Below, piece after piece: positions 46,376-58,344 of a stretch of DNA of 64,000 nt. Both the position numbers and the translations under genes were made by a program. Under the pieces are notes generated by a model, which made no database searches, was not told the DNA's origin, and worked only from the letters and a program-made list of their open reading frames with translations. The DNA is from Sphaerosporella brunnea (Eukaryota; Ascomycota; Pezizomycetes; Pezizales; Pyronemataceae), in the NCBI GenBank assembly GCA_008704415.1, contig VXIS01000024.1:1-64000 (forward strand), written 5' to 3'. The first letter of the stretch is position 1. Each line of letters begins with the position of its first letter.

Positions 46376-48358
46376 ATGCGCACCGCGAGCAGCACGAACC
46401 TTCGCGCGTCGGCCGCCGCCCAGGACCACACTATAGACAACGCCGTCGCCGACGCGATCAGCCGCCTTCTTCAGTCCGGTGCGCGTATGACGGATACCGG
46501 TTCCATTGTGTCCTCGAACGGCGAAGCTATCACTCTGGCCAATCTGCTCGATGTCCTTCCTTCTGCCCCTCAGAAGCAGAGCAAGGCAAAATCAGCCAAG
46601 GATATCAAGCCTGCAGACTACACAAAGCCCTTCATGGAGTTCATTGACAGTAGCCCAACAGTCTTCCATGCCGTTAGCTACTTCAGTAAGAGGCTAGAAA
46701 GGGAGGGCTTTGTCCGGTTGAGTGAGAGGGACAGCTGGAAGGGAAAGCTGCAGAAGGGTGGCAAATATTACACTACCCGCAACGGCAGCTCGATCATTGG
46801 ATTCAGCATCCCGACTGAGTACAAGGCCGGTAATGGTGTTGGTACGTAATGCTCCCAGCTGCGCTAGTATTCGTGTGCTCATGGACGCGTAGCCATGGCT
46901 GCCGGACACATCGATGCGTTGACAGCGAGGCTAAAGCCTGTGAGCAAGAAGCCGAGCACTGCAGGTTACACGATGTTGGGAGTTGCGCCATACGCTGGCG
47001 GCATGAACTCGACGTGGTGGGATCGGTAAGCATTGCTCCATTCAAGCATAATCCTTGACAGACGCGCTGACAGAAGCATAGCGACCTCGGCGTTGGTGGC
47101 CGAGTGATTATCAAGAACGCGCAGGGGAAGATCGAGAGCAGACTCGTCAAATTGGACTGGCCTATTGCTCGCATCTCCACCCTTGCACCGCATTTCGGAA
47201 GTGCTGCTGTCGGCCCGTTCAATCCAGAGACGCAGATGACTCCGGTCATTGGATTGGAGAGCTCCGACGATGATCAGTCTGGTATGCCTGTTGGTACCTT
47301 TGCTGCCTCCCAGCCGGCCCGTCTCGTAAAAGCTATCACCTCTGAGATGGGCATCAAGGACTGTGAGCCCCTCGATGCCGGACCACCGCGGGCAAGCACT
47401 AAAGACTATTAGATTCTTCCATCATCAATTGGGAGCTTGAACTATTTGAGTTTGAGCCTTCACGCTTGGGTGGTCTCTCCAAGGAGCTGTTGTTTGCCCC
47501 CAGAATTGATGACAAACTCTGTTCATGGGCGGCATTGGAAGGCCTTATTGTAAGCTTCTCGTTTCAGGGTGCAGATTGTAAATTCTAACTGCCCCACAGG
47601 AAGCCAGCAAGGATCTGGAAGGAAGGGGAACGATCAATGCTTGCGCTCTATTTGATGATGAGGAAATCGGCAGCAAGTTGAGGCAAGGTGCCATGGGCAA
47701 TCTTCTGAGTACGTGGTTTTTTTCTATCTACAACTGAGATTGGAAATACTGATTTCCACTAGGCGGCACAGTTGAGCGTATCATTGAAGCTTTCTCCGAG
47801 GATGGCAAAGCTGGAGCAGTGAGTGTCGCCTGCTCTATATAAATGGTATTAACCGCTAACATGAAATCAGAATGTCGTGAATCAGACCTATGCCAACAGT
47901 TTCCTCCTTTCCGCCGATGTCACGCATGCTGTCAACCCTAACTTCATGAACGCATACCTAGCTGATCATGCACCCAAATTGAACGTTGGACTTTGTGTCG
48001 CTGCTGACCCTAATGGTCATGTATGTGCATCTTCACTACAAATCACTCGCATGGGAGACTGACGTAAAAATAGATGACCACTGATGCTGTTTCTTCTGCT
48101 CTCCTCCAGAGGATTGCTGAAAAGAGTGGCCACACTCTCCAAGTCTTCCAGATCAGAAATGATTCTCGTAGCGGAGGAACTGTGGGACCCATGCTCAGCG
48201 CCGCTATGGGCGTCCGAGCCATTGATGCGGGTCTGGCCCAGCTGTCTATGCATTCTATCAGAGCTACCTGTGGATCTTTGGACCCGGGTTTGGGAGTGCA
48301 GATCTTCACTGGTCTTTTTGAGCACTTTGAAGAAGTCGATGCGGAGTTTGAGGAGTAA
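46376..48358 (+). CDS. M18 aspartyl aminopeptidase (vacuolar Ape1/Ape4 family)
   Basis: Eight exons: 46376-46841, 46893-47025, 47082-47362, 47413-47549, 47600-47708, 47763-47818, 47871-48020 and 48074-48358. Introns are 50-56 nt and total coding length is 1617 nt (538 aa). Zinc-site motifs: AGHID (His161), RIDDK with bridging Asp at 326-327, FDDEEIGS (Glu360/361), and SADVTHAVNP (Asp410). The C-terminus contains GGTVGPMLSAAMGVRAIDAG and the late His in LSMHSIRA. The enzyme removes acidic or neutral N-terminal residues; yeast Ape1 reaches the vacuole by the Cvt autophagy route. The N-terminal extension of about 85 residues (predicted helix IDNAVADAISRLLQSG) resembles an Ape1-type propeptide. 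Every splice restores a conserved block. Confidence 0.93.
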
Positions 48359-48657
48359 GGAATACCAGGAGCAGGATTCCGGCTTGTGCATACCAATATG
48401 CGCCGTAAGATAGACATGCCTTTAATATACGGTTTAATATAATTTAGAACATCCTGAGGCCAACAAAGCCGGACGAGATGCCTGCCTTTTCACCATGTGA
48501 ACTCGACGCAATGAACGTACGACCCACGAGCGTGGGACGAGCTAGGACGAACGCCTTCCTTCTTCTAGCCACTACAACGCAACCAACCAGCCTTCTCCTC
48601 CACTGTCCTCCCCACCCCACCCCCCTCCCCCCCTCTCTTTTCCAATTCCTCACCCTC

Positions 48658-51650
48658 ATGCCCGACTTCCATTCACCTGCTGCGTCTGCGCAGATGCAAG
48701 GCGATACTTCTTCCACCCAGCTTGAGCCTTCTGCATATGATTCAGACGACATGGAGTCCCTGTTCCACACGGCTACTGCTCCCAACGACTGGTCTCCTCG
48801 TACTCAGGCCGTCGATGGGATTGCAGGTGTTGTGCAACCGATCAATGGCCCCGACGGTTGGTTGGAGTCGATCAAAGCTATATGGTCGGGTCTGCAGAGG
48901 CAGCAAAACGAACTTCTCGAGTTGCAGCGTCACCAGTTGGAATTGTTACACCAGCAGGCGAGCACAATAAACGTAAGTGGCTCCTTCCCGCTGTCAAACT
49001 TAGAACGGAAACAAATCATTCGCAGGACAACCAGAAGAAGCAGCTAGAGCTGCTACAGTCATCGCTCACTCACTTTGCGCAGCTGGTAGCCAACGGACAC
49101 CATCAAGATGCCGCAGTTAGCGCCGTCGCTTCTCCTGTGGTTGACTTTGGACAATCAGTGCTTCATCTGCCTCATTCCATTGGTCAGGACCTCGAGGGCT
49201 CCGAGCACCTTGGCCATTACAACGAAGTTCCAGGATGTTTTGCTCCCTTTGGAGTGCCAGAGCACGCCTTGACTCCTCGCTCCGCTGTGAGCCTTGCACC
49301 TCGACTGATTCCTAATTCTAGGAAGCGTCAGCGCCTGTCTTGTAGCAACAGTCCTGATTTGCACCAAGCGATTGACACTCAACTAGAAATGTTGCTTCGA
49401 ACCCATAGCACTTCTGTCAATAGCTCGGCAAACCACCCCGAATCATATCAAACAGTGGCTCCTTACAATACTCCTGACACCCTCACAATATCACCAACTG
49501 TCCATGGAGAAAATGTGGCGGGAAATAACATCCAACTCGCTTTGCAAAACAAGGGCGTTCTTTCGGCCAAAGAGGAAGACGCGAGGAGGTGCCATGAGCT
49601 TATAGCTCAGGAATCCAAGACTCTGCTTGACTGGCAGCCAAGAGAGACCCTGGAAGCTGCTGTGCGATGGTTTTTCATCCACTCCTCGCTTTCTGAGACG
49701 CATAAAGTATGTTTCATCCCTCGATTGGACTGATGGATCTGACACATGCTTATTTTCCATCTCACAGGGAGAACTCTGGATGTATGCTTCAGAACGTAAA
49801 GCGTCTTCGCTCAATGTCGATCCGGAGGCGGTTTACAGAAAGCAATATTCCCTTTATTGCGAAGCATACAACCGCGTCGGGCGCCAGATAAATTCTCTGA
49901 TCGATACTATGCCCAGACGGGCGTTGGAATCAAGCATCCTTCGGTTTTTGACTCACGAGAGCATCCCGGAGCTCGTCAAAGCGAACATTAGAGGATACTT
50001 CGTGCGAAACATGCGCCTCCCGTTAGAAAATTTGGTGCGAGAACTGGACTTGTCACCAATCTGGGCTACCCAAAATTCTGAGACTCCCATAGCCTTCGCC
50101 TACGGGAGCATGGGAACATTCAACGTGACCCCTAATTGTGAGTTTTTAATTGGTTTCTACCTGAATAAAGTCCGTGCTAATGACAACCGATATTGTAGGC
50201 CTGGCGATAATCCTTGGGTATCTCCCGTTGTTGGACGTGCTTCGTTTGCTTCTAAGCACCTGCAGGACCCTCCGCGGCCTGTTCAACTGTCAGGAAGTGT
50301 GGGCCAAAGTCTGCGTGGAGAACAAGAAAAGCTTGTTCACCACGAACGGCTTTCTTGCTTTCCTCCGGCGCCTCCCGGAATCATCCATCCGTATCCTGAC
50401 ACTTGATTTGTCAATCATGGAGCATCATAATACGATGTCCGTCCTTGACACACTCAACCGGAAGAAGCACTGGCGGATAAACTCTCTGCATGTGGTTGGA
50501 AGGAAGGTCACGGCGGGAATTCTCAATCAGATAGTCCGTCGCCTTTGGTCTGACAACATTAGAATCCTATCGATTCACGACACCCTGGGTGGTAGAATGG
50601 ATGTCAAAGACGCCATACAAAAAATCTACACCTTTCTTCCAAGGCTCGAGAAATTTAGGGTAGAGGGAGTGGCTGACTACAACACTGTCAAGCTAATCTC
50701 AAACCTCGGCACTAAGTTGGATTCTGAGCAGAGAATCGTGGGCGTCAACACACTTACTCATCTGAGCTTTGTTGGAGTCAAATCGATGATCGACTGGGCG
50801 GTCGTGGCAGAATTTGGGCTTTGGTTCCCAGCCCTCGAAGAGCTTTACATACACAACATTGTGGGCGGGAGCAAGTGGTTGGGACTTTTCGCTATTCACG
50901 AACCCGTCCATTCTGGAGAGCAAGCAAATCCCGACAGCCAGGATACCGAGCTGAAGTCTTACCTCATCAGATATCGAGATGCTCTGCCTGGCGAGATCAG
51001 AATTAGGCACATGCCCCGACTGCGTTCTCTTGTCATTGAACTATTTGGCGAAGACAAAGCGATGGCTAAGAAACAGGAGACACTCCACATGGCCCATTTC
51101 TGGTCTTTGATAGAGTGCTGCAGAGGTACTCTCGAACGTTTGGAACTTGGGCGCACGGATGAACGCTTCTTCGACACGAAGAGAAGTAAGTCAAGCTACA
51201 GCAAAATACATAACTGAGATGGCAGCTAACAGGCAGCTTATAGGCCGCAGGAGTGACGCAGTTACAGACCTACTAAAGTTCGTTCCCCAAGCTCATCAGG
51301 GTATCCCCCCTCCGCCAATCATACTCCCCAAGCTTGAGTACCTGTTCTTGAGTTGCTGGAACATTCAGTGGCACTGCTTTGTGGGATCCAAGACGCCCGC
51401 TGCTGGTTCAGCTGCACAGCAGATCGTTCAGTTTCCAGCCCATCTTCAGATACCTAGAATAAGGAACGTCGCCTTTTTCCATTGTGACGGTCTTCCCGGA
51501 GCGATTTCCAAGAAGAAGGCACCCACTCCTGTTACTTCTACCTGGCTCCGTGAGCTTCGGGAGCACTATCCAAATGTCCAGGGCAGGGATGAGGGAACTG
51601 CGAGTATGGAAACCATCTTTGCTGACAACCTGGGCGCTGGAAGCTGGTGA
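48658..51650 (+). CDS. Large F-box-like protein, unknown substrate
   Basis: Exons 48658-48972, 49026-49706, 49768-50137, 50199-51185 and 51244-51650; introns of 53-61 nt; product 919 aa. The N-terminal region has Gln/Leu-rich coiled-coil (QRQQNELLELQRHQLELLHQ) and a disordered Ser/Pro stretch. The middle is helical (RRCHELIAQESKTLLDWQPR). Exon 4 opens with CLAIILGYLPLLDVLRLLLS and continues TCRTLRGLFNCQEVWAKVC, an F-box-like pattern at about residues 456-495. Leucine-rich, repeat-like sequence follows. Such proteins usually present substrates to SCF ubiquitin ligases (inference). An in-frame ATG at 48478 exists, but the CT-rich sequence between argues for 48658. It follows the aminopeptidase by 300 bp on the same strand. 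Confidence 0.75.
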
Positions 51651-52229
51651 CTGGTGCTTCTTGCTTGATGCTTTTTCCTCTTTGTGCTTGTCTTTTCCTT
51701 TCGGGGTTTGGTTTTCTTGCGGGCGTTGAGGATTTGTCACATGGTTGTGCTTCTTACATGGACAATTTACAGTGCCATGTCCTTCTAAATCCGTCCCATA
51801 AAGGGCAAATCTTTATGAGTACATACCAAAGCAATGGCAATGGTTCTTGAATTTTTTCCGGTCGTAATAATAAGTGCACGTACGAAGAAAAATCGTGAAA
51901 CCTCACTACTAACTAATACAGAACGTAAATAAAAGATAGTATTTCTAAACATTTGTCAGCTCCTGCACCGTGGCCCCGGATATACAAAAGGACTTTGAGA
52001 TCACCCATGGCCACCAAAAATACGTAGATCTATCTACTCGGCGCCGGCATTTAGAACCAAGAAATGCGGGACTTTCTCGATCTCTCCTTCTGTACTTGCT
52101 TTTTTGGTTCTAAATGCCGGCCCTAAGTACATACTCCATGAATGCGGATGCCGCAAGATCTAAACTACGCAGTCACTATAAATATCACCCCCATGATGTC
52201 CAGTACTCCACCAAACTGCCCATCGCAAC
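51651..52229. other. 3' flank with a small foldback
   Basis: 3' UTR side of the F-box gene, then AT-rich DNA, then a 17-bp perfect inverted repeat listed separately. Confidence 0.45.
52044..52120. repeat. Foldback, 17-bp perfect arms
   Basis: CCGGCATTTAGAACCAA (52044-52060) is inverted exactly at 52104-52120, with a 43-bp loop. Flanking bases are weakly symmetric. It may be a tiny MITE. Confidence 0.7.
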
Positions 52230-53250
52230 ATGACTTCATCTCCGCCCTCCGTTGCCCTCTTAGGCGCCACCGGCTTCATCAGCAAGCCACTTCTGACAAC
52301 CTTCACCACTGCCGCAGCGTCAGGCACAATCTCTCGTTGTCCTCACTCGCAATGCTCATAAGCTCCAGGAAACTACCGGCGATCTTAGCGCCGCCACGGA
52401 AGTCAAAGACGTTGTCTTTGACGACAAAGCGTCGCTCGTTGCTGCGCTCGGCGGGGTGGATAGTCTCGTCTCGGCCATGAGCATGGCGGGCGATGTCAGC
52501 ACCGTTAAGAAAACTATTGTAGACGCGGCAGTGGTGGCTGGGGTGAGGGTTTATGGTTTATCCCCACCCCCCTCTTTGTTTTCCCGTGTCGATGCTGATG
52601 GTGATATAGTACATCAACACCCGATGTTTGCGGCCAAGCAACACCATTTCGAGTACGCCGAGGCCTTGGTACTAAAGGTCGTTGCGGTGTTTGCGAGCCT
52701 GATCATGAGATTGCGTTTTGTGTTTGGCTCGATGTGTACCCCTTCCCGATATTTGATATTTGGTGGCTGATGGATGATCGAAGGTAACCGCCACCTGGTC
52801 CCTCGTTGGCGATGGAACGCAGCCATTGGCAGTGACGAGCCAGCAGGACTTGGGCCCCGCGGCCTTACACACCGTTCTGCTACGCCTACCCAGAATAATG
52901 TCCACGCTACGTCCGCGTTGCGTCGGAAAATAAGACGCCGGCTGAGTACGCAGCAGATGAGGTTTGTGTTTACGCCAAAGGAGGTGGCGTGGAGGGAATA
53001 TGAAGAGAAGAGGAAGGATATTCCGGATCTTGGTAAGTTTCCCCCTGGCGATTGAGAGGGGGAGGGGAAGGGGTTAACATTGCATAGGACCCCTACTAGG
53101 ACCGTTGATGGCCGAGGACTGCTTTGATCATAAGGAGAACCAGAATGAGACTATCAATCCGGGAGAGACGGCTTTTGCATGGAGGAGGATTGAGGGTTAT
53201 GCAAAGGAGGCCGTGGGATCTTGGTGCGTCGCCTTTTGGTTAGGATTCAA
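52230..53250 (+). pseudogene. NmrA / isoflavone-reductase-like Rossmann protein, degenerate
   Basis: The ATG at 52230 starts SSPPSVALLGATGFISKPLL, an N-terminal Rossmann GxTGxxS motif. A one-base shift near 52330 is needed to continue LVVLTRNAHKLQETTGDL, then VDSLVSAMSMAGDVSTVKKT and IVDAAVVAG. After a possible intron the sequence is scrambled. Later fragments are TWSLVGDGTQPLAVTSQQDL, typical of the NmrA middle. Possible end exons around 52960-53036 and 53089-53224 read REYEEKRKDIPDLG and PLMAEDCFDHKENQNETINP. The family binds NAD(P) as redox sensors or reductases. Broken by frameshift and rearrangement. Confidence 0.6.
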
Positions 53251-54278
53251 GTGTGTACCAACCTACTTGATCTAGATATGCAATAGGGATGAAGACGTGT
53301 ATAAAAAGCCGGGCAGCACATCAGGCTGGTGGAATAGGGGAGAGTGTGGTGGTTGGGGAAAAGGCTGAAGGTCACCGCGATCTAAGCTGTCTGCCACAAA
53401 GCCATCGCGGTTCCTGGGGGGCTCCGACTACATTCACGTCTGGAGGTCTGTCACTATCATTTCCAAGGATCCTACGCTGCTGGAACGAGTCCCTATCATC
53501 GCCCCCCCGGCACTAGGCTAATTTGTGGAGCGAGACCATAATGGATCGCGATCGCAATATAATCTGCACACACGATTAAGTTGAGATCTAGAGTAGAAAT
53601 TATTTTGATAGAAAGTACAGAGTCTACGATGCCTCATTCATAGACATCGAATCTAGAGTGCGTTCACCGAGTTGCATGGTATGTAGCCGGACTCGAAACC
53701 CACGCGAATGATACTTTGTGAATGATCGATCTCCTCCACCGCCGTCACTCGGCCGGAATCGCCTCTACGTCCGTTGACTCCTGGAGCAGACTGGCTCACT
53801 CTCGCTTCTCACATCTCCTAGAGAGCTTCTCTGAACTTTGCGAAGCGAATTGATGCCCAGAATGCGCCACAACGATCGCCAGAGGGCACCCTTGCGCTGT
53901 GATAAGAGCCAAGATGTTGGAATCTTTGAGTAGATATCCCGCCATCTTCATGTCTCGTCTGATGTCATCGCGGCAGCGCGTTAGTTGCATGTGCATGGGT
54001 TCGAAAAAAATGACATCGAGTGACAGGGGTTCGCATTATGTCGTCATACCTCGTCAGGGTTCGAGTGCTGACGGGTGAGATTTTTTTCTCTCCTGAACTA
54101 TGGTTTGCGTCGGGGTTGTAGGCGCCTGCGCGGGGAAAATTCTCCGGGATGTTGACCGGCAGCTCTGGTAACATAAGAGCTCAAATCGTATGACAAGTTG
54201 GCCGGCGACGAGTGCTGCATTGTGAAACTTACGGAAGACTTGCCGTCTTCCGTGGCTTGTTTTGTCCGGGAGGGAGGT
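53251..54278. other. Intergenic
   Basis: No supported gene. A short scrap at 53288-53370 (NRDEDVYKKPGSTSGWW) may belong to the preceding broken gene. Confidence 0.4.
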
Positions 54279-55242
54279 CCCGAGCATACAAGCCACCCGT
54301 AAGTAACGGATTAAAATCCGTATACTACGGATTTAAAGAGCTTTACGGATTTACAAATCCGTAACTTACGGGTCAGGGGTGGGTGAGGCACAAAAAGACG
54401 TATCTTTACGGATAACAAAATACGTGACTAACGGAAACGAGTGACATCCAGTGGGTCGAATTTTTCACGCATCTTCTATCCGTCGGTCACGGATTTCGTT
54501 ACGGATTTTTCCACCCGTTGTTCACAGAATTTTGTTTACGTTTTTTTCTTAACGCTACGCGCACTGCGCATGCCTGCGGAAGCTGCCGATGATGACAAAA
54601 ATGACGTTGACACTTGACAGTAGCTGTGATGTCATGACGTTGTCCAAGTCCGCGGGGAGACAACCAATACGACGATTTTCCGGACCGCCATGACATCAAT
54701 AAGATAACGCCTGCCGCTGCAACCTCAACTTCAGGCTGGAAATCTCGCGATATTTCCGGTGGCAGTGAACGGAGAAGGTGAGGAATTGATTGAGCTCTAG
54801 CGCTGCGACGGTTGCAATACGGGCCATGGGGAGGGCAGAGTTGCCGGTCAGAATTGAAAAGTACGATTTGCATGTCTATATGGAGCTCCGGAGAATACGG
54901 ACGCGTCTGCTGCACAACTTGTCTGCATCCTTCATGATGCGAGCTCTTGGTGATTGCCGACATCGTGTGAAGTCCAAATATCTTCTCAACAGCTTCAGTC
55001 TCCTCACCCCCTCCACCCCCTCCACCCTCCACCCCCGACCCCCCCTTCCCCCGCCCGCTCCGGATAACTCTACCTTTGGTGGGCGAGTAGGTTTCTCCGG
55101 CTGCCGTTCTTTATGGACTTTGTTAACGGATTTTTTTACGGATTTTTTACGGATTTTTGACGGAATATTTTTTTCCGTGCTTAACGGTTTGATTACGGAT
55201 TGATTTTTAATCCGTAAGTAACGGATCGCTTGTATGCTCGGG
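54279..55242. mobile_element. 964-bp inverted-end element rich in ACGGAT motifs
   Basis: It begins CCCGAGCATACAAGC and ends GCTTGTATGCTCGGG, perfect 15-bp inverted ends. Both flanks carry GGT, a possible 3-bp target duplication. Just inside each end are CCGTAAGTAACGGATT-like sequences. About 17 ACGGAT or ATCCGT motifs cluster within ~250 bp of the left end and ~120 bp of the right end, and there are few in the middle. A 177-codon minus frame inside (54499-55032) has no transposase likeness and starts without a domain. The superfamily is not assignable from this. Confidence 0.75.
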
Positions 55243-57527
55243 GGTTGGTGCATCTCAAAACACTTGTTTGTCTGCCGCTCTACGACAAGAATTTTCCAAC
55301 ATTGTGCCTATTATGTACTGTCAATTTGAGTACGCTGAGCGCCGGATGAAGAAGTCTGACACGACAAGGCTCACTCACATCATCCACTCTTGATGGCAGT
55401 TTGGTTCTCCGCTTGGGTTGACTATTTTGAACATCAAGTATGCAAAGATATCTTTTTCGACGTAGAGACGTTCAATACGAGTGGTACATAAGAATTTAAC
55501 CGCCGCATCTGGAAATGTGCAGCGGCTTGGTATATCGCTGTTCGCGAGCATGCTTGACGACAGCTGTTGCGTTGAATCTGTTTAACACCCACCGACAAAC
55601 GGATGTCGATCCACCTGACTTGGCCGAGCTCGAGCGACACCACAGAAATGAGGGGGTTGCTCCCTTCAATAGGTTGGGTCTTTCGGCCCGAAACGACTGT
55701 CGTCGAAGGCAACAATGCTTCATCGTGAACCTCGCAAAATCTGCACTTTCTTGAAGATTGCACAGTGGACGCCGTGCAGCAACAGGTTTTATGACCCACA
55801 TCCCGAAGTGTAACCCTAAGATGATGCGTGGGAGCTTGGGATGCAGATAACCGTGCAGACCCGCGTCCGGCCCCCCACCGAACCAATGGGGCGTTTGTTT
55901 ACTAGTACTTAATCCATTCCCCACAAAGGGCCTGAAGAACCGATAGCAACCATTTGTTTCGATAAGGTTGAGTTTTCAGTGCAGAGCTCGTGATCCAGTA
56001 AAGGTAAGGTATGACTGGATTTTGGAGTTGTGTACAGTGCCTCTGGTGGTGAGTTTCTTCACCAGTGTTTTCGGCGCATCATTGCGGGCTTCTCGTGTTC
56101 CATCTGCTGTTCCTGCATGGCATCTTCTGACTACTTAGTCCTGAGATGAATCGGACGATGTTTTTGAGGTTTGTGCTATTATACTTGGTGAGCGGGAATT
56201 GGAGCAGCGACGATCCGGAGGCCGATCGGTCGTGTCGTCCCTCGTCCGACAGGCCCAAGTCAGAAGCCCCTCGCTTATGTGGAGCTGTGCGTCGGCGGAT
56301 AATCGGCAGGTCCTCAAGGCGAGTCCAATCGAATCAGCGGGTTCATCTGATATGATATGTTAGCCCGGCCCATCGTGATGGGGATGGGGTCGGAGCGGAG
56401 TTCTACAGTCTAGAGGTGGACCGGGAGGGGAAACTGCTCAAGGCTGCAGCAGCGAGACCTTCGAGAGCCATCGATTCGTATGCATGGCGTATTACCGTGC
56501 ATGGAGAAAAAGCCTTCAGCTGAGGCCGAAGATACATACTTTTATCTACGTACTAGGTACTTCTAGGCATACCCCCAACTATGTACCTAGGTACTTAGGT
56601 ACATGTTCGTCATTTTTCTCGTGGAAATGCCGGTAGCCCTATCTGCCTCCACCACAGCTGGGCATAGGTAGTCCAACTCGACCCTGGTTCCATGCCATGC
56701 TTCCCATTCGTCATGGGCGCGTGAAACCTGGATTCACGCTCAAACGCTGGGAAATTCCGTGCTGTAAAATATTCTCACGATGCAGATTATGTATGGGAGA
56801 CAGCGCTCAGGCCATCTATCCGAGACTAGCACATGTAGCATTTTGCGCTCGCCTGCCCACGCACACGCACACGGATCTCACGATGTCTCAATCGCAAGAC
56901 GCGTTGACGGAATCCGCATGGTGATTGGTGGGGGGGGGGGGCAGTGCAGACGCTAAAGCCAACCTGTTTGACTGCGTAAGCCAGGCAGCCTAGGAGCAGG
57001 AACCAGCAGGCAACGCTGGGCTCTACATGGAAGAGATAGGGCAGTTGAGGGGAAGCAACGACCTCTATCTACATACCTACTCTACTATTACTCTATGTAG
57101 CTCTACTCCAGCAGAGGGCGACAAAAAAAAAAAAAAAAAAAGAGAAAGCTCAGCCCGTTCGCTGATGCTTGTTCGTGTGGTGCGCTCTCCTTGAATGCCG
57201 ACGCCACCTTCTAACTCAATTAACTGCTCCCTCCCTCTCACTTCCTGCTGTCCTCTTCCTCCACTCGGCCCCACTGGTGGCTCGTAGAGTACATATCTCA
57301 CGTCCATCCTCTTCGGGCGATATCCTGTCGCTTCTGCTGTTGCTTCTCTTCTACATACTTTCGTCCTGTTCCCAGCTGAGCGGACACTTCTTCCGGTTAT
57401 CTACTTTATCATACCAGCACGCATTTCAGCCAAAGGCGCTGTGAGTCCCCCCGTCCACGCCCATTTGGGTACAGCTTTTGTACGGTCCGCCCCCGCTATG
57501 GAATAATAGCACCGAGAATCCAATGTA
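55243..57527. other. 2.3 kb without a supported gene
   Basis: Frames on the minus strand at 55434-55924 overlap each other and show no domain. A TAGGTACCTAGGTAC-type repeat lies at about 56555-56601, a G run at about 56930-56942 and an A run at about 57122-57141. Otherwise nothing was recognised. Confidence 0.4.
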
Positions 57528-57781
57528 CTAGGGTACAAGGGTAATTCGGGTGCCGTTACACACATGCAAAGAGCACCCGACTTCTTTCCTCCATACAACC
57601 AAACAATGCCAAGACCTTTGTCGTTCACGAAGAAGTCAGTATTTTTTCTTCAAAACACTCAAAAAGGCTCTAGGGAGGCCTACAATGCCACCCCCAGCTT
57701 CACAAAGTTCTAGCAGCAATCGTAGTGGCGTTGCCAGTTGCTGTTTGTTCGGGGAGCACCCGACTTAACGCTGTACCCGAG
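57528..57781 (+). mobile_element. 254-bp MITE, copy 2 (TA target)
   Basis: Same element as 42018-42271 in opposite orientation, flanked by TA (57526-57527 and 57782-57783). Only a few base differences were seen between the copies, for example CGATACTTCT-type versus CAGTATTTT-type in the middle. Confidence 0.82.
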
Positions 57782-57783
57782 TA

Positions 57784-58344
57784 CCTACCAGCATGTGTGC
57801 ACACGGCGCATCCGTGGTGTGGATCTGTTGTGCGGCGCTGCTGGATAGTGCGAGCTAACGCGGTGATTGGCCGTTGCAGCCGGACACCCGCCAGTTCGTG
57901 GTCCAGAAATCGGTGGTGGCCTTAAGTTCCGCGACGCCCCTCGAGGTGATATACCCTCCCACCACCTCGCTTTGCAATTGGAATATTATCCCATCATCGA
58001 CGGGAATCGCCAATCCTTTTACGTTGGACCTGCGGCTAGACAGTAAAGCACTATATGGAACGGAGGATCTGCAAGCTACGCAACCGGGAGAAGCGAACTT
58101 GAATCTGGAAAAATAGGGAACCGGGCCTATTTCACCAAGGTTAAAAACTTCTACCATCGTACGACCTTTTACCTTTCTCCAGATGTTTTAGAAATTTCCT
58201 GACAGCGCAGCTGACCGTTGTAGAACCAACAGCCTTCCACCACCGAATGCGCCTGATCTGAGAAATTCGGTCTCCTCTCGATTATCTCACAGCATCTTAC
58301 TCGATATTATTTCGCACTACCTTTGCCGTCGGCGCGGCACAGAT
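57784..58344. other. Upstream region of the next gene
   Basis: About 560 bp, likely promoter and 5' UTR. No gene was recognised. Confidence 0.4.

Noticed and set aside
54499..55032. 177-codon minus frame inside the ACGGAT element
   Set aside because: No transposase motif, Gly/Glu low-complexity start and no ATG-linked domain.
55434..55924. Two overlapping minus frames of ~145 codons
   Set aside because: No conserved features; they contradict each other.
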